The position numbers were made by a program, and so were the translations under genes. Positions 46,263 through 54,841 of a stretch of 64,000 nt of DNA are shown here, one piece after another. This DNA comes from Natronococcus sp. AD-5 (lineage in GTDB: Archaea > Halobacteriota > Halobacteria > Halobacteriales > Natrialbaceae), in assembly GCF_030734285.1 (NCBI RefSeq), contig NZ_CP132294.1:1736001-1800000 (forward strand), given 5' to 3'. The notes under the pieces were generated by a model. That model saw only the letters and a program-made list of their open reading frames with translations, was not told where the DNA came from and searched no databases. Numbering within the stretch: the first letter of the stretch is position 1; every line of letters starts with the position of its first letter.

Positions 46263-46391
46263 ATGCTCAGCGGAGTATTCGAGTTCGAGGAAGAAAAGAT
46301 GCCGCTGCCCGTCTCCCTGTCGGCGGCCGGCCTGATAGTCATCTTCGCGCTCGGAATCGCCTATCGTCTGCTCTCGTTTCTCGTCTTTTAA
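46263..46391 (+). CDS. Small single-pass membrane protein, 42 residues
   Basis: ATG 46263 to TAA 46389-46391. The first 13 residues are acidic (MLSGVFEFEEEKM), followed by one hydrophobic helix (residues 15-42: LPVSLSAAGLIVIFALGIAY...). Clean acidic-head, membrane-tail design and GC-rich third positions make it a credible gene between rps2 and mvk. Function unknown; tail-anchored small proteins are common in haloarchaea. Confidence 0.6.
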   Translation: MLSGVFEFEEEKMPLPVSLSAAGLIVIFALGIAYRLLSFLVF

Positions 46392-46475
46392 CGCGGTTCG
46401 CGCGCCAACCGTCGCTGCGCCGCAGTGCGAAATCACACAGTCAACTATTAACCGCCGTCGTGCGAACGGCCCGCC

Positions 46476-47462
46476 ATGACACGCTCGAGCGCTCCCGGGA
46501 AGGTGTATCTCTTCGGGGAGCACGCGGTTGTCTACGGCGAGCCCGCGGTGCCGTGTGCGATCGAACGGCGGGCTCGCGTCGGTGTGCAACGACGGGACGA
46601 CGGGAAGCTCCGCGTCCACGCCGAGGATCTCAGTCTCGACGGGTTCACGGTCGAGTACAACGGCAGCGCGGACCAGCAGCCGGACGTCGACGTCTCCGAA
46701 TCGCTCGTCTCGGCGGCGATGGGGTACGTCGACGGCGCGATCGAGCAGGTTCGCGACGTGACCGGCGACGACGACGTCGGCTTCGACGTGACGATCGAGA
46801 GCGACATCCCGCTGGGGGCCGGCCTCGGCTCCTCCGCGGCGGTGGTCGTCGCCGCCATCGACGCCGCGACTCGCGAACTCGGCGTCACGCTCGAGCCCGA
46901 CGAGATCGCCGAGCGAGCCTTCCGGACGGAGTACGAGGTTCAGGACGGCCAGGCCTCCCGCGCGGACACGTTCTGCTCGGCGACCGGCGGCGCGGTCAGG
47001 GTCGAGGGCGACGACTGCGGCTCGATCGAGGCGCCGGACCTCCCGCTGGTGATCGGCTTCGACGGCGGCGCGGGCGACACCGGCGAACTGGTCGCCGGCG
47101 TCCGGCGCCTGCGCGAGGAGTACGCGTTCGCGAGCGACACCGTCGAGACGATCGGCGACGTGGTCCGCAACGGCGAGGACGCGCTCGCGGCGAGCGACCT
47201 CGAGGAGCTCGGCCGGCTGATGAACTTCAACCACGGGCTGCTGTCGGCGCTCGGCGTCTCCTCGCGCTCGCTCGATTCGATGGTCTGGGCGGCGCGAGAC
47301 GCCGGCGCCTACGGCGCGAAGCTGACCGGCGCCGGCGGCGGGGGCTGTATCGTCGCGCTCGACCCCACCGACGAGACCGAGACCGCGCTCTCGTACACGC
47401 CCGGCTGCGAGGAGACCTTCCGGGCGAAACTCGCCGACGAGGGGGTGAAGCGGATCGAATGA
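46476..47462 (+). CDS. mvk: Mevalonate kinase
   Basis: GHMP kinase that phosphorylates mevalonate in archaeal isoprenoid synthesis. 328 residues. APGKVYLFGEHAVVYGEPAVP at the start, ATP loop IPLGAGLGSSAAVVVAAID near 108, and GAKLTGAGGGGCIVAL near 280 are the three GHMP motifs. Its TGA overlaps the ATG of the next gene, isopentenyl phosphate kinase, another step of the same pathway. Confidence 0.97.
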   Translation: MTRSSAPGKVYLFGEHAVVYGEPAVPCAIERRARVGVQRRDDGKLRVHAEDLSLDGFTVEYNGSADQQPDVDVSESLVSAAMGYVDGAIEQVRDVTGDDDVGFDVTIESDIPLGAGLGSSAAVVVAAIDAATRELGVTLEPDEIAERAFRTEYEVQDGQASRADTFCSATGGAVRVEGDDCGSIEAPDLPLVIGFDGGAGDTGELVAGVRRLREEYAFASDTVETIGDVVRNGEDALAASDLEELGRLMNFNHGLLSALGVSSRSLDSMVWAARDAGAYGAKLTGAGGGGCIVALDPTDETETALSYTPGCEETFRAKLADEGVKRIE

Positions 47463-48211
47463 TCGTCCTGAAACTCGGCGGCAGCGTCATCACGGACAAG
47501 GAACGCGCGGAGACGCTCGACGGCGAGGCGCTCGACCGGGCGGCCGACGCCGTCGCCGCCGCGCTCGAGTCCACCTCGGAGTCGCTCGCGGAGGGGCTCG
47601 TCGTCGTCCACGGCGGCGGCAGCTTCGGCCACCATAACGCGAGCGAGCACGGCGTCACCACGACGGCGGGAACCCGCGACGCGACGGCGGTCCACGACGT
47701 CCACGGGGCGATGAAGACGCTGAACGCGTTCGTGCTCTCGCGGTTGCTCGAGCGCGAGGTCCCGGCGGTGCCGGTCCACCCGTTCTCCGCGGGCCACCGC
47801 GACGGGGAGGGCGATCTGCAGCTTCCGACGGGGCAGATAACGACGCTGCTCGAGGAGGGGTTCGTCCCCGCCCTCCACGGCGACGTGATCGGCCACGCGG
47901 GCCGAGGCGCGACGATCGTCAGCGGCGACGAACTCGTCGTCGAACTGGCGACGTCGCTCGAGGCCGACCGCGTCGGGCTCTGCTCGACCGTCCCCGGCGT
48001 CCTCGACGCCGACGACGCCGTCATCGAACGAATCGACTCCTACGCGGCCGTCGAGAGCGTGCTCGGCGGGAGCGAAGCGACCGACGTCACCGGCGGCATG
48101 GCCGCGAAGGTGCGGGCGCTGCTCGCGCTCGAAGCGAACGCGTCGATCTTCGGGCTCGACGAACTCGGGGGATTCCTCGAGGGTGCCGAGCCGGGGACGA
48201 CGATCGAGTAG
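47459..48211 (+). CDS. ipk: Isopentenyl phosphate kinase
   Basis: Amino-acid-kinase-fold enzyme converting isopentenyl phosphate to isopentenyl diphosphate, the last step of the archaeal-type mevalonate route. 250 residues. Nucleotide site VLKLGGSVITDK at the start; GGGSFGHH with the catalytic His near 57-60; HGDVIGHAGRGATIVSGDE and TDVTGGMAAKV near the end. ATG 47459 overlaps the mvk stop by 4 nt. Confidence 0.95.
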   Translation: MIVLKLGGSVITDKERAETLDGEALDRAADAVAAALESTSESLAEGLVVVHGGGSFGHHNASEHGVTTTAGTRDATAVHDVHGAMKTLNAFVLSRLLEREVPAVPVHPFSAGHRDGEGDLQLPTGQITTLLEEGFVPALHGDVIGHAGRGATIVSGDELVVELATSLEADRVGLCSTVPGVLDADDAVIERIDSYAAVESVLGGSEATDVTGGMAAKVRALLALEANASIFGLDELGGFLEGAEPGTTIE

Positions 48212-48637
48212 CCGGGGAGATTCTCCGCCGGGCGGACCGTCCGTGCTCGAGCGACCGGACAGACGTACCGCTGAGAACCCAAGGAACCGTCGATAGCGTC
48301 GAGAGAGATGCGCTGAATACGCGCGTTGTACTCGCGCCCTCGCTCGATCAGCGGGGAGAACGAATCGGTAGCGGAGTTCGAGAGAGGATCTCTGGAGTCC
48401 GACGGATTTCCTCGCCAGCGTATCGTACGTCCGGGTCGGATATCTTGGCGGGCAACAACGACAGCCGGCGGGCACCCGATGAGTGTGCGAACTGTGGCGG
48501 GATCGTGCTCGTCCGAATAAAGCCGGACGGGACGATAACTTCGATCGGATGCGATGGAGTTCCTAGAGCGTCGTTACTATCGAAGGGGACCCCCTCCGTT
48601 TGTCGAACGCTTCCGGCCGAAATGAAGGCTGGGAGCG
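48212..48637. other. Gene-poor stretch; short Cys-containing open frame, unassigned
   Basis: About 425 nt between ipk and the convergent 48638 gene. The only protein-like piece is on the plus strand near 48476-48590: DECANCGGIVLVRIKPDGTITSIGCDG, with a C-x2-C pair and a third Cys. It has no ATG/GTG start in frame nearby (a TTG at 48445 is available), no clear Box A, and its frame then runs into Arg-rich noise. I would treat it as a possible remnant. Nothing else seen. Confidence 0.3.
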
Positions 48638-48973
48638 CTACGGCATCGGTTCGGCCGCGGAACTCGTGGATTCTGTCCGCTGAAGTTTGTCGAGGAGTCG
48701 TTCCGCGATCGGTCGATCGCGCTCCGGCGTATCCGCGGCTTCGGCGTACCGGTCTAACTCGTCTCTCAGACACTGGCGTTCGCAACGGGAGAATCGATGC
48801 GTCCCAGCTTCGAGTTTTTCGAACACGCGGTACACGGCGACCGGCGGCGGATTGGTGTCGGCGGGGGCCCGCGCTTCCAACTCCATCCGGTCGAGTATTA
48901 CGTGGTGCAACACCCACTGCTCTTCTCGGGACAGGTCGAGGGCGGATTCGTGGTGTCTGCTCGAAGGGATCAT
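48638..48973 (-). CDS. Small conserved haloarchaeal protein, unknown
   Basis: 111 residues from ATG 48971-48973. Mostly helical: LSREEQWVLHHVILDRMELEARAP, VYRVFEKLEAGTHRFSRCERQCLRDELDRYAE and DRPIAERLLDKLQ look like three well-formed helices. An earlier in-frame ATG would add 40 low-quality residues. The helical signature resembles small haloarchaeal proteins of unknown role; no DNA-binding motif is evident. Confidence 0.7.
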   Translation of the reverse strand: MIPSSRHHESALDLSREEQWVLHHVILDRMELEARAPADTNPPPVAVYRVFEKLEAGTHRFSRCERQCLRDELDRYAEAADTPERDRPIAERLLDKLQRTESTSSAAEPMP

Positions 48974-49165
48974 GGCTGGGGCCGATAGATGAGTGCTCGT
49001 CGAGAAGGGCTGAAGGGGTGTCGCCAAACCATTTTGGAGTGAGAGCGAATGTAAGTCTCGATACGAGATACTATCGGTAGATGGACGACGCATTTCGGAC
49101 CGCGTTCGTCCGCTCTATCCGGCAGGCTGCTTCTAACCGGTCCGTACAAGAAGCGTATTCGACGG

Positions 49166-49870
49166 CTACCGGTACTTTCCGATATCTCGCGTGTGAAGCT
49201 CATCCTCTGCCTGCCACGTCCGCGGACGCACGGCGGTGATAACTGCGCCGAAATAAAGCGCGACGAGCGCGCTGGCCGTGTAGTAGCCGGGTATCGCCCC
49301 GATAGCGGCGCTTGCTGGCCACGGCTCAGGCGTGAACGCGGTGACGTGGATCACCCACGCAGCGAACATGACCGTGAAGAGCAGCAGGTAAATCCGGCGG
49401 AGGCGATGCGCGATCGCCTCTTCCCTGGAGATTTTAATAACGGGCGTCCGATAGTCTCGACTTAATTTCTTCCGCCAGGCCGGATCCGGAAGTCCCGTCG
49501 AGGGATCTAACCCGTACGCAAAGACGTTTTTCTGAAGAGTGCGAACGCGTCCGCGCCACAGATCGTAGCCGCGATAGCGCTGTGCCTCCATCAGTAAGAA
49601 GGCGCTCAACGCCGCCATCCCCAACAAGAGGATGTAGTGCGGGCGATCGGGACCCGAAAACCCCCACGTGAGGACGCCGCTCATGACGAGGACGGCCCAA
49701 TTCGACGTCCGATCGAGTCGTTCTCGCCAGTATTTCATTCGATGGACCTCACCGCGATACAGGTGTGCCATCGACGAGCCGGGAGCCATCTCTTCCTCGA
49801 AGAGTCCCTCGCCCATTTCGCGGTGGTTAGCGTCGGTTGGATCGACGTCTTTCGCTGATTTCTGAGCCAT
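49166..49870 (-). CDS. DUF2270 membrane protein
   Basis: 234 residues with four membrane helices in two pairs (about 60-90 and 155-215). Family signature MAHLYRGEVHRMKYWRERLDRTSNWAVLV at residues 35-63 and FSGPDRPHYILLL. ATG 49868-49870 supported by a TATA-like CTATTAG-type element (complement of about 49897-49905) 27-35 nt upstream. Function of DUF2270 is not known. The plus-strand partner across the gap is RNase J. Confidence 0.88.
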   Translation of the reverse strand: MAQKSAKDVDPTDANHREMGEGLFEEEMAPGSSMAHLYRGEVHRMKYWRERLDRTSNWAVLVMSGVLTWGFSGPDRPHYILLLGMAALSAFLLMEAQRYRGYDLWRGRVRTLQKNVFAYGLDPSTGLPDPAWRKKLSRDYRTPVIKISREEAIAHRLRRIYLLLFTVMFAAWVIHVTAFTPEPWPASAAIGAIPGYYTASALVALYFGAVITAVRPRTWQAEDELHTRDIGKYR

Positions 49871-50042
49871 CAACGGTGGAGCGTTCACCGACGGGACTAA
49901 TAGAAACAATAGCCCGGTAAGCGATGGTTGTCGGCTCTCTCCTAAAACCGGAGTGTTCCGTGTCGTCGTTTCGAAATCGAGACGGTTCGATTCGACGAGC
50001 GGACGCGATCAACGTAACAATTCGCCTCGATGCGTGTGGGCG

Positions 50043-50330
50043 TCAGTCGAACAGAAGCCGATCCAGAATCGGTCGCAAGAACGAGCTGCGCCGCGTCTCC
50101 TTCGAGTGGACCCGCAATACGGGCTGTTCGATGCCCGCGGCGAGTCGATCCGGGCGCTGTCCGACGAGCAGGTCGGGCGACCGACGGTGCAACGTGCCGC
50201 CGTACGGTGCCAGCGACCCCTTCAGCACGAGCGTGAGCCAGGTTCCGAGGCCGGCGATCGGCCCGAACGAGGGGCCGGACGGTCCGACGGGAGCGGAAGC
50301 GAAACGCAATCGGTCCGCCGAGACGGTCAA
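50043..50330 (-). CDS. Possible small gene, 95 codons
   Basis: Open frame with strongly GC-rich third positions and a codon pattern like real haloarchaeal genes (GTC, CTC, CCG, GAC), and a plausible composition: GPIAGLGTWLTLVLKGSLAPYGG then PDLLVGQRPDRLAAGIEQPVLRVHSKETRR. Against it: the only early start is TTG, a stop lies 12 nt before that start codon, and the TTAAAAA element (complement of 50340-50346) sits too close. Could be a real gene with a rare start or an N-terminally truncated remnant. Confidence 0.3.
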   Translation of the reverse strand: MTVSADRLRFASAPVGPSGPSFGPIAGLGTWLTLVLKGSLAPYGGTLHRRSPDLLVGQRPDRLAAGIEQPVLRVHSKETRRSSFLRPILDRLLFD

Positions 50331-50360
50331 CCCACTGCGTTTTTAACATCCGAGCGTGTA

Positions 50361-50447
50361 GGTACGGCTAACGTACCCGCGGGCAAGTGCGTTCGCGGTC
50401 TACAGCGTCGCTGTGGACCGTTCGGCGGCGGTCGCCGCCGCGAACGC
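50361..50447 (+). ncRNA. Structured RNA candidate upstream of RNase J (three-way junction)
   Basis: Strong inverted repeats on the plus strand. Hairpin A: GGTACG (50361-50366), loop GCTAA, CGTACC (50372-50377). Then a three-way junction: P1 GCGTTCG (50389-50395) with CGAACGC (50441-50447); P2 CGGTCTACAGC (50396-50406), loop GTC, GCTGTGGACCG (50410-50420), 11 pairs with one G-T; P3 CGGCGGC (50423-50429), loop GGTC, GCCGCCG (50434-50440). All helices are perfect or G-U paired. A TTTTTAA Box A (50340-50346) would start transcription near 50371, inside hairpin A. It lies 105 nt before the RNase J start, so it is either a 5' leader element or a separate RNA. Confidence 0.5.
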
Positions 50448-50551
50448 ATAGCGGGATGGCCGACGCGCTGTAAGACGCCGGGGCCGTACAACCGGGAGTC
50501 CGCGGACCGTTTCAGTGAGAGTCCACGACGCGGCTTTCAGTGCTAGCAACT

Positions 50552-51904
50552 ATGGAAATCGAAATTGCAACAATTGGCGGTTACGAGGAAGTCGGGCGGC
50601 AGATGACCGCCGTCCGCGCCGGTGACGACGTCGTCATCTTCGACATGGGACTGAACCTCTCGCAGGTTCTCATCCACGACAACGTCGAAACCGAGCGAAT
50701 GCACAGTCTCGATCTGATCGACATGGGCGCGATTCCGGACGACCGGGTCATGTCCGACCTCGAGGGCGACGTTCAGGCGATCGTCCCGACCCACGGCCAC
50801 CTGGACCACATCGGCGCCATCTCGAAGCTGGCCCACCGGTACAACGCGCCGGTCGTCGCCACGCCGTTTACGATCGAACTCGTCAAACAGCAGATCGAGA
50901 GCGAGCAGAAGTTCGGCGTCGAGAACGACCTGATCAAGATGGAGGCCGGCGAGACGATGTCGATCGGCGACTCCGGCAAGGTCGACCTCGAGTTCGTCAA
51001 CGTCACCCACTCGATCATCGACGCCATCAACCCGGTCCTGCACACGCCCGAGGGCGCGGTCGTCTACGGGCTGGACAAGCGCATGGACCACACGCCGGTC
51101 ATCGGCGACCCGATCGACATGGAGCGATTCCGCGAGATCGGTCGCGAGGGTAACGGCGTCCTCTGTTACATCGAGGACTGTACGAACGCGAACAAGAAGG
51201 GGCGGACGCCCTCGGAAAACGTCGCTCGCGAACACCTCCGCGACGTCCTCTACAGCATGGAGGACTACGACGGCGGGATCGTCGCGACGACGTTCTCGAG
51301 TCACATCGCCCGCGTGAAGAGCCTCGTCGAGTTCGCCGACGACATCGGGCGCCAGCCCGTGCTGCTCGGTCGCTCGATGGAGAAGTACTCCGGCACCGCC
51401 GAACGACTCGACTTCGTCGACTTCCCCACCGACCTGGGAATGTTCGGCCACCGCAAGTCCGTCGACCGCACGTTCAAGCGAATCATGAACGAGGGCAAGG
51501 AGAACTTCCTGCCCGTCGTGACGGGCCACCAGGGCGAGCCCCGCGCGATGCTCACCCGGATGGCCCGCGGCGAGACGCCGTACGAACTGGACGACGGCGA
51601 CAAGGTCGTCTTCTCCGCGCGAGTCATCCCGGAGCCGACCAACGAGGGCCAGCGCTACCAGGCCGAGAAGCTCCTCGGCATGCAGGGCGCTCGCGTCTAC
51701 GACGACATCCACGTCTCGGGTCACCTCTGCCAGGAGGGCCACTACTCGATGCTCGACGCGCTGCAGCCCCAGCACATCATTCCCGCCCACCAGGACCTGA
51801 AGGGCTACTCGGGCTACGTCAACCTCTGTGAGAACCGGGGGTACAAGATGGGCCGCGACCTCCACACCACGCGCAACGGGAACCTCATCCAGCTCGTCGA
51901 CTGA
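50552..51904 (+). CDS. rnj: Ribonuclease J (archaeal, beta-CASP)
   Basis: 5'-3' exoribonuclease for RNA decay and processing; 450 residues. Metallo-beta-lactamase motif [11 protein letters not shown] near residue 76 (H-x-H-x-D-H), then [26 protein letters not shown]; beta-CASP part with [14 protein letters not shown] near 248, [20 protein letters not shown] near 327, and the C-terminal [32 protein letters not shown] 50552 ([15 protein letters not shown]) is the family start. Followed by the prenyl synthase after one base, an arrangement also seen in other haloarchaea. Confidence 0.95.
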   Translation: MEIEIATIGGYEEVGRQMTAVRAGDDVVIFDMGLNLSQVLIHDNVETERMHSLDLIDMGAIPDDRVMSDLEGDVQAIVPTHGHLDHIGAISKLAHRYNAPVVATPFTIELVKQQIESEQKFGVENDLIKMEAGETMSIGDSGKVDLEFVNVTHSIIDAINPVLHTPEGAVVYGLDKRMDHTPVIGDPIDMERFREIGREGNGVLCYIEDCTNANKKGRTPSENVAREHLRDVLYSMEDYDGGIVATTFSSHIARVKSLVEFADDIGRQPVLLGRSMEKYSGTAERLDFVDFPTDLGMFGHRKSVDRTFKRIMNEGKENFLPVVTGHQGEPRAMLTRMARGETPYELDDGDKVVFSARVIPEPTNEGQRYQAEKLLGMQGARVYDDIHVSGHLCQEGHYSMLDALQPQHIIPAHQDLKGYSGYVNLCENRGYKMGRDLHTTRNGNLIQLVD

Positions 51905-51905
51905 T

Positions 51906-53003
51906 ATGACGAGCCCCGAGGCGCGTGAAGAGGCGGTGCTCGAGGCGGTCCGAAAGCGCCGCGAGCTGGTCAACGAGGCGATCCCGGACGAGCTCCCGAT
52001 CCAGCGTCCCGAGCGGCTCTACGAGGCGTCGCGGTACCTGCTGGACGCGGGCGGCAAGCGACTCCGGCCGACCGTCCTGCTGGCGACCGCGGAGGCGCTC
52101 GCCGACGTCGAACCGCTCTCGCGGGAGTACCGGGAGTTTCCCACCCTCGACGAGCGCGCGGAACCATCCGCGGACGACGCGAGCGGCCGGCCGCGAGCGC
52201 CCGAGACGATCGACGCGATGGCCGCCGCCGTCAGCGTCGAGGTCATCCAGTCGTTCACGCTGATCCACGACGACATCATGGACGACGACGACCTCCGCCG
52301 AGGCGTGCCCGCCGTTCACAAGGAGTACGACCTCGAGACGGCTATTCTGGCCGGCGATACGCTCTACTCGAAGGCGTTCGAGATCATGCTCGAGACGGGC
52401 GCCGACCCCGATCGGGCGGTCGAGGCGCTCGGCGTCCTCGCGACGACGTGTACGAAGATCTGCGAGGGGCAGTCGCTGGACGTCACCTTCGAGGAACGCG
52501 ACGACGTCGACCCCGAGGAGTACCTCGAGATGGTCGAACAGAAGACGGCCGTCCTCTACGCCGCCTCGGCGTGTCTCCCGGCGGTCCTGATGGGGGGGGA
52601 CGACGAGACGATCGACGCCCTCTACGGCTACGGACTCGACATCGGCCGCGCGTTCCAGATTCAGGACGACGTCCTCGATCTGACCGTCCCGAGCGAGCAG
52701 CTCGGGAAACAGCGGGGGAGCGACCTCGTCGAGAACAAACAGACGTTGATCACCGTCCACGCTCGCAAACAGGGTGTCGACATCGACGGGCTGGTCGACA
52801 CGAACGACGTCGAAGCGGTTACGGAGGCCGAGATCGACGACGCGGTCGCGGAACTCGAGGCCGCGGGCTCGATCGACTACGCCAACGATACGGCCCGCGA
52901 TCTGGTCGCCCAGGGGAAGGAGCGGCTCGAAGTCCTCCCGGACAACGAGGCTCGCGAGTTGCTGTGCCAGCTGGCGGATTACCTGATCGAACGCGGCTAC
53001 TGA
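51906..53003 (+). CDS. idsA: Polyprenyl synthetase (geranylgeranyl/farnesyl diphosphate synthase)
   Basis: Condenses isopentenyl diphosphate onto allylic diphosphates to make the C15-C25 chains of archaeal lipids. 365 residues. First Asp-rich motif DDIMDDDDLRRG near 120, second QIQDDVLD near 258, and GGKRLRP near 50 for diphosphate binding. An acidic insert (about residues 70-100, TLDERAEPSADDASGRPRA) is longer than in non-halophiles. Chain length cannot be fixed by eye; the two residues before the first motif (LIH) matter. Starts 1 nt after the RNase J stop. Confidence 0.94.
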   Translation: MTSPEAREEAVLEAVRKRRELVNEAIPDELPIQRPERLYEASRYLLDAGGKRLRPTVLLATAEALADVEPLSREYREFPTLDERAEPSADDASGRPRAPETIDAMAAAVSVEVIQSFTLIHDDIMDDDDLRRGVPAVHKEYDLETAILAGDTLYSKAFEIMLETGADPDRAVEALGVLATTCTKICEGQSLDVTFEERDDVDPEEYLEMVEQKTAVLYAASACLPAVLMGGDDETIDALYGYGLDIGRAFQIQDDVLDLTVPSEQLGKQRGSDLVENKQTLITVHARKQGVDIDGLVDTNDVEAVTEAEIDDAVAELEAAGSIDYANDTARDLVAQGKERLEVLPDNEARELLCQLADYLIERGY

Positions 53004-53077
53004 CCGTCGAAGTCAATCGACCGGCGGCGCGACGACGGCGCTCTCTCCCGCCGTTCGTCTCTTCGTCGGTCGGTTTC

Positions 53078-54688
53078 TTACCCCGCCTTCTCCTCAGCCG
53101 CCTCGAGGATCGTCGCCATCGTCTCGAGTTCCCGCTCGAGCGAGTCGTCCTCGACGGCGTCGACCTCGGCGGCGAAGTGGTCGCGGAAGGCGTCGATGCG
53201 CTCGGCGTACGCGGGCGAAACCTGCAAGTCCGCCGACTGTCGCTCCCACCGACCGAGGTCGTTCGCGTCGGTTCGCTCGAGGCCGCCGTCGGGAGCCTCG
53301 GGGTCGTCGCCGGCGAGCGAGGCGCGCTCGTGGTCGATCCAGTTCTCCATCAGGGTGGCGTACCGCGAGAGGACGACGGCCTTGCGGACGGCGTCGGTTT
53401 CGAAGTACTCCGCCTTGCGGTCGTCGAACGTCACGCGCTCTGTCGTCTCGTGGCGCTCGCCGTCGCGGTCTTCGTAACTTGCCGTCAGCTCGGGGTCGGG
53501 ATCGACGCCGGTCTCGTTCAGTTCCAAGAGGACGACTCCACCCTTGCTGGCGCCGCCTTCCGTCGGCGAGGGGAACAGCGTGTTGACGGACAGCAGTTCG
53601 CCGGTCGCCTCGTCGGCGTCCGGCGAACCGTAGACCTCCTCGATCTCGTAGCCCTCCGACTCGACGGCGAGCTCGAGGTCGTATACCATCGGCGTGACCA
53701 CGTACTCGAACTCCTCGCCCATCCGCTCCTCGAAGCGCTCGGCCGAGTGAACGGCATAGTAGTTGCCGCCGCGGACGGCCGTGATCTCGCCGACCAGTTC
53801 CGAGTTGAAGTCCATCCCGACGCCGACGAACGTCGAGTGGATGCCCCGCTCCGCGTCGGCCTCGAGGCGCGATCCGAGTCCGCCGGCGCTCGTGTCGCCG
53901 GCGTTCGGCATCGCGTCGGTGAGGTAGACGACCCGGGTGTCGTAGCCCTCCTCGTCCGCGTGCGGCCCGACCAGCTCGCGGGCCCGATCCATGCCCGACC
54001 CGAGGTTCGTCCCGCCGTCGGCCTCGATCGCGAGGATCTCTTCCTCAAGCGCATCGCGGTCGCGGTCGTCGACGCGCTCGAGGGAGGCGACGGTCTCGGC
54101 CCGGTCGTCGAAGGTGACGAGCGCGAAGCGGTCGTCGTCCTCCAGTTGGTCGAGGAGGGCGACGGTAGCCTCGTTCGCGGCGTCCATCTTCGGTTTCGTC
54201 TCCGCCGGTCGCTCTTCGGGACCGTCGCCGTCGTAATGGGACTCGGACATCCCCGAGTCCATCGACCCGGAGACGTCGAGGACGACCACGAGGTTGAGGT
54301 TCTCACGTTCGAATTCGGACGCCTCGAGGTTCGAATTCAATCCGACCGAAAGGTATCGTTCGGTCTCGTTCGAGAGGGGATCGGCCGTCACGGCCCGACT
54401 GTATGCCGGACAGAACGACTCGTCGCAGTCGCGATCGCCCGTTTCGAAGTAGTAGTCGTAGAACAGTCCCTCGTGGGTGATGTCGGAGCGGATCGGCAGG
54501 TAGCCCGCCTCGACGTTGTCCCGGAAGTTGTCGACGTCCTGCGCGCCGCCGGCGGCGTAGCCGAGGTCGTCCTCGGCGTCCTCACCGCCGGGTACGTGGA
54601 CGTTGCCGCCGAACGAACAGCCCGCGAGCACCAGCATCGCCGCGACCGCCAGCGTCGTCACCGCGCGCACCGTTCCTCGTTGCATCAT
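53078..54688 (-). CDS. VWA-domain lipoprotein
   Basis: 536 residues. Sec-type lipoprotein signal: basic start, hydrophobic stretch AVAAMLVLAGC, lipobox Cys24, no twin Arg. A von Willebrand A domain runs from about 125 to 310 with an intact MIDAS metal site: LVVVLDVSGSMDSG, ADGGTNLGSG and LTDAMPNAGD. The remaining C-terminal half is strand-rich with a helical end. Metal-dependent adhesion or protein-scaffold function at the cell surface is likely. Convergent with idsA, divergent from gltX. Confidence 0.88.
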   Translation of the reverse strand: MMQRGTVRAVTTLAVAAMLVLAGCSFGGNVHVPGGEDAEDDLGYAAGGAQDVDNFRDNVEAGYLPIRSDITHEGLFYDYYFETGDRDCDESFCPAYSRAVTADPLSNETERYLSVGLNSNLEASEFERENLNLVVVLDVSGSMDSGMSESHYDGDGPEERPAETKPKMDAANEATVALLDQLEDDDRFALVTFDDRAETVASLERVDDRDRDALEEEILAIEADGGTNLGSGMDRARELVGPHADEEGYDTRVVYLTDAMPNAGDTSAGGLGSRLEADAERGIHSTFVGVGMDFNSELVGEITAVRGGNYYAVHSAERFEERMGEEFEYVVTPMVYDLELAVESEGYEIEEVYGSPDADEATGELLSVNTLFPSPTEGGASKGGVVLLELNETGVDPDPELTASYEDRDGERHETTERVTFDDRKAEYFETDAVRKAVVLSRYATLMENWIDHERASLAGDDPEAPDGGLERTDANDLGRWERQSADLQVSPAYAERIDAFRDHFAAEVDAVEDDSLERELETMATILEAAEEKAG

Positions 54689-54841
54689 GTCTGTTCTGAC
54701 AGTACCACGCTACTAACAGGTTGGGACAGCTATAACTACCGTTTCAGCTAGGTTCTTCCGCGTTCGCCCTGCGGGCACCGGCTGCGTCCCGACGGCCCGA
54801 CACCGCGGGGATTTTGAACGGGCGCGGTAAATCTCCCACCA

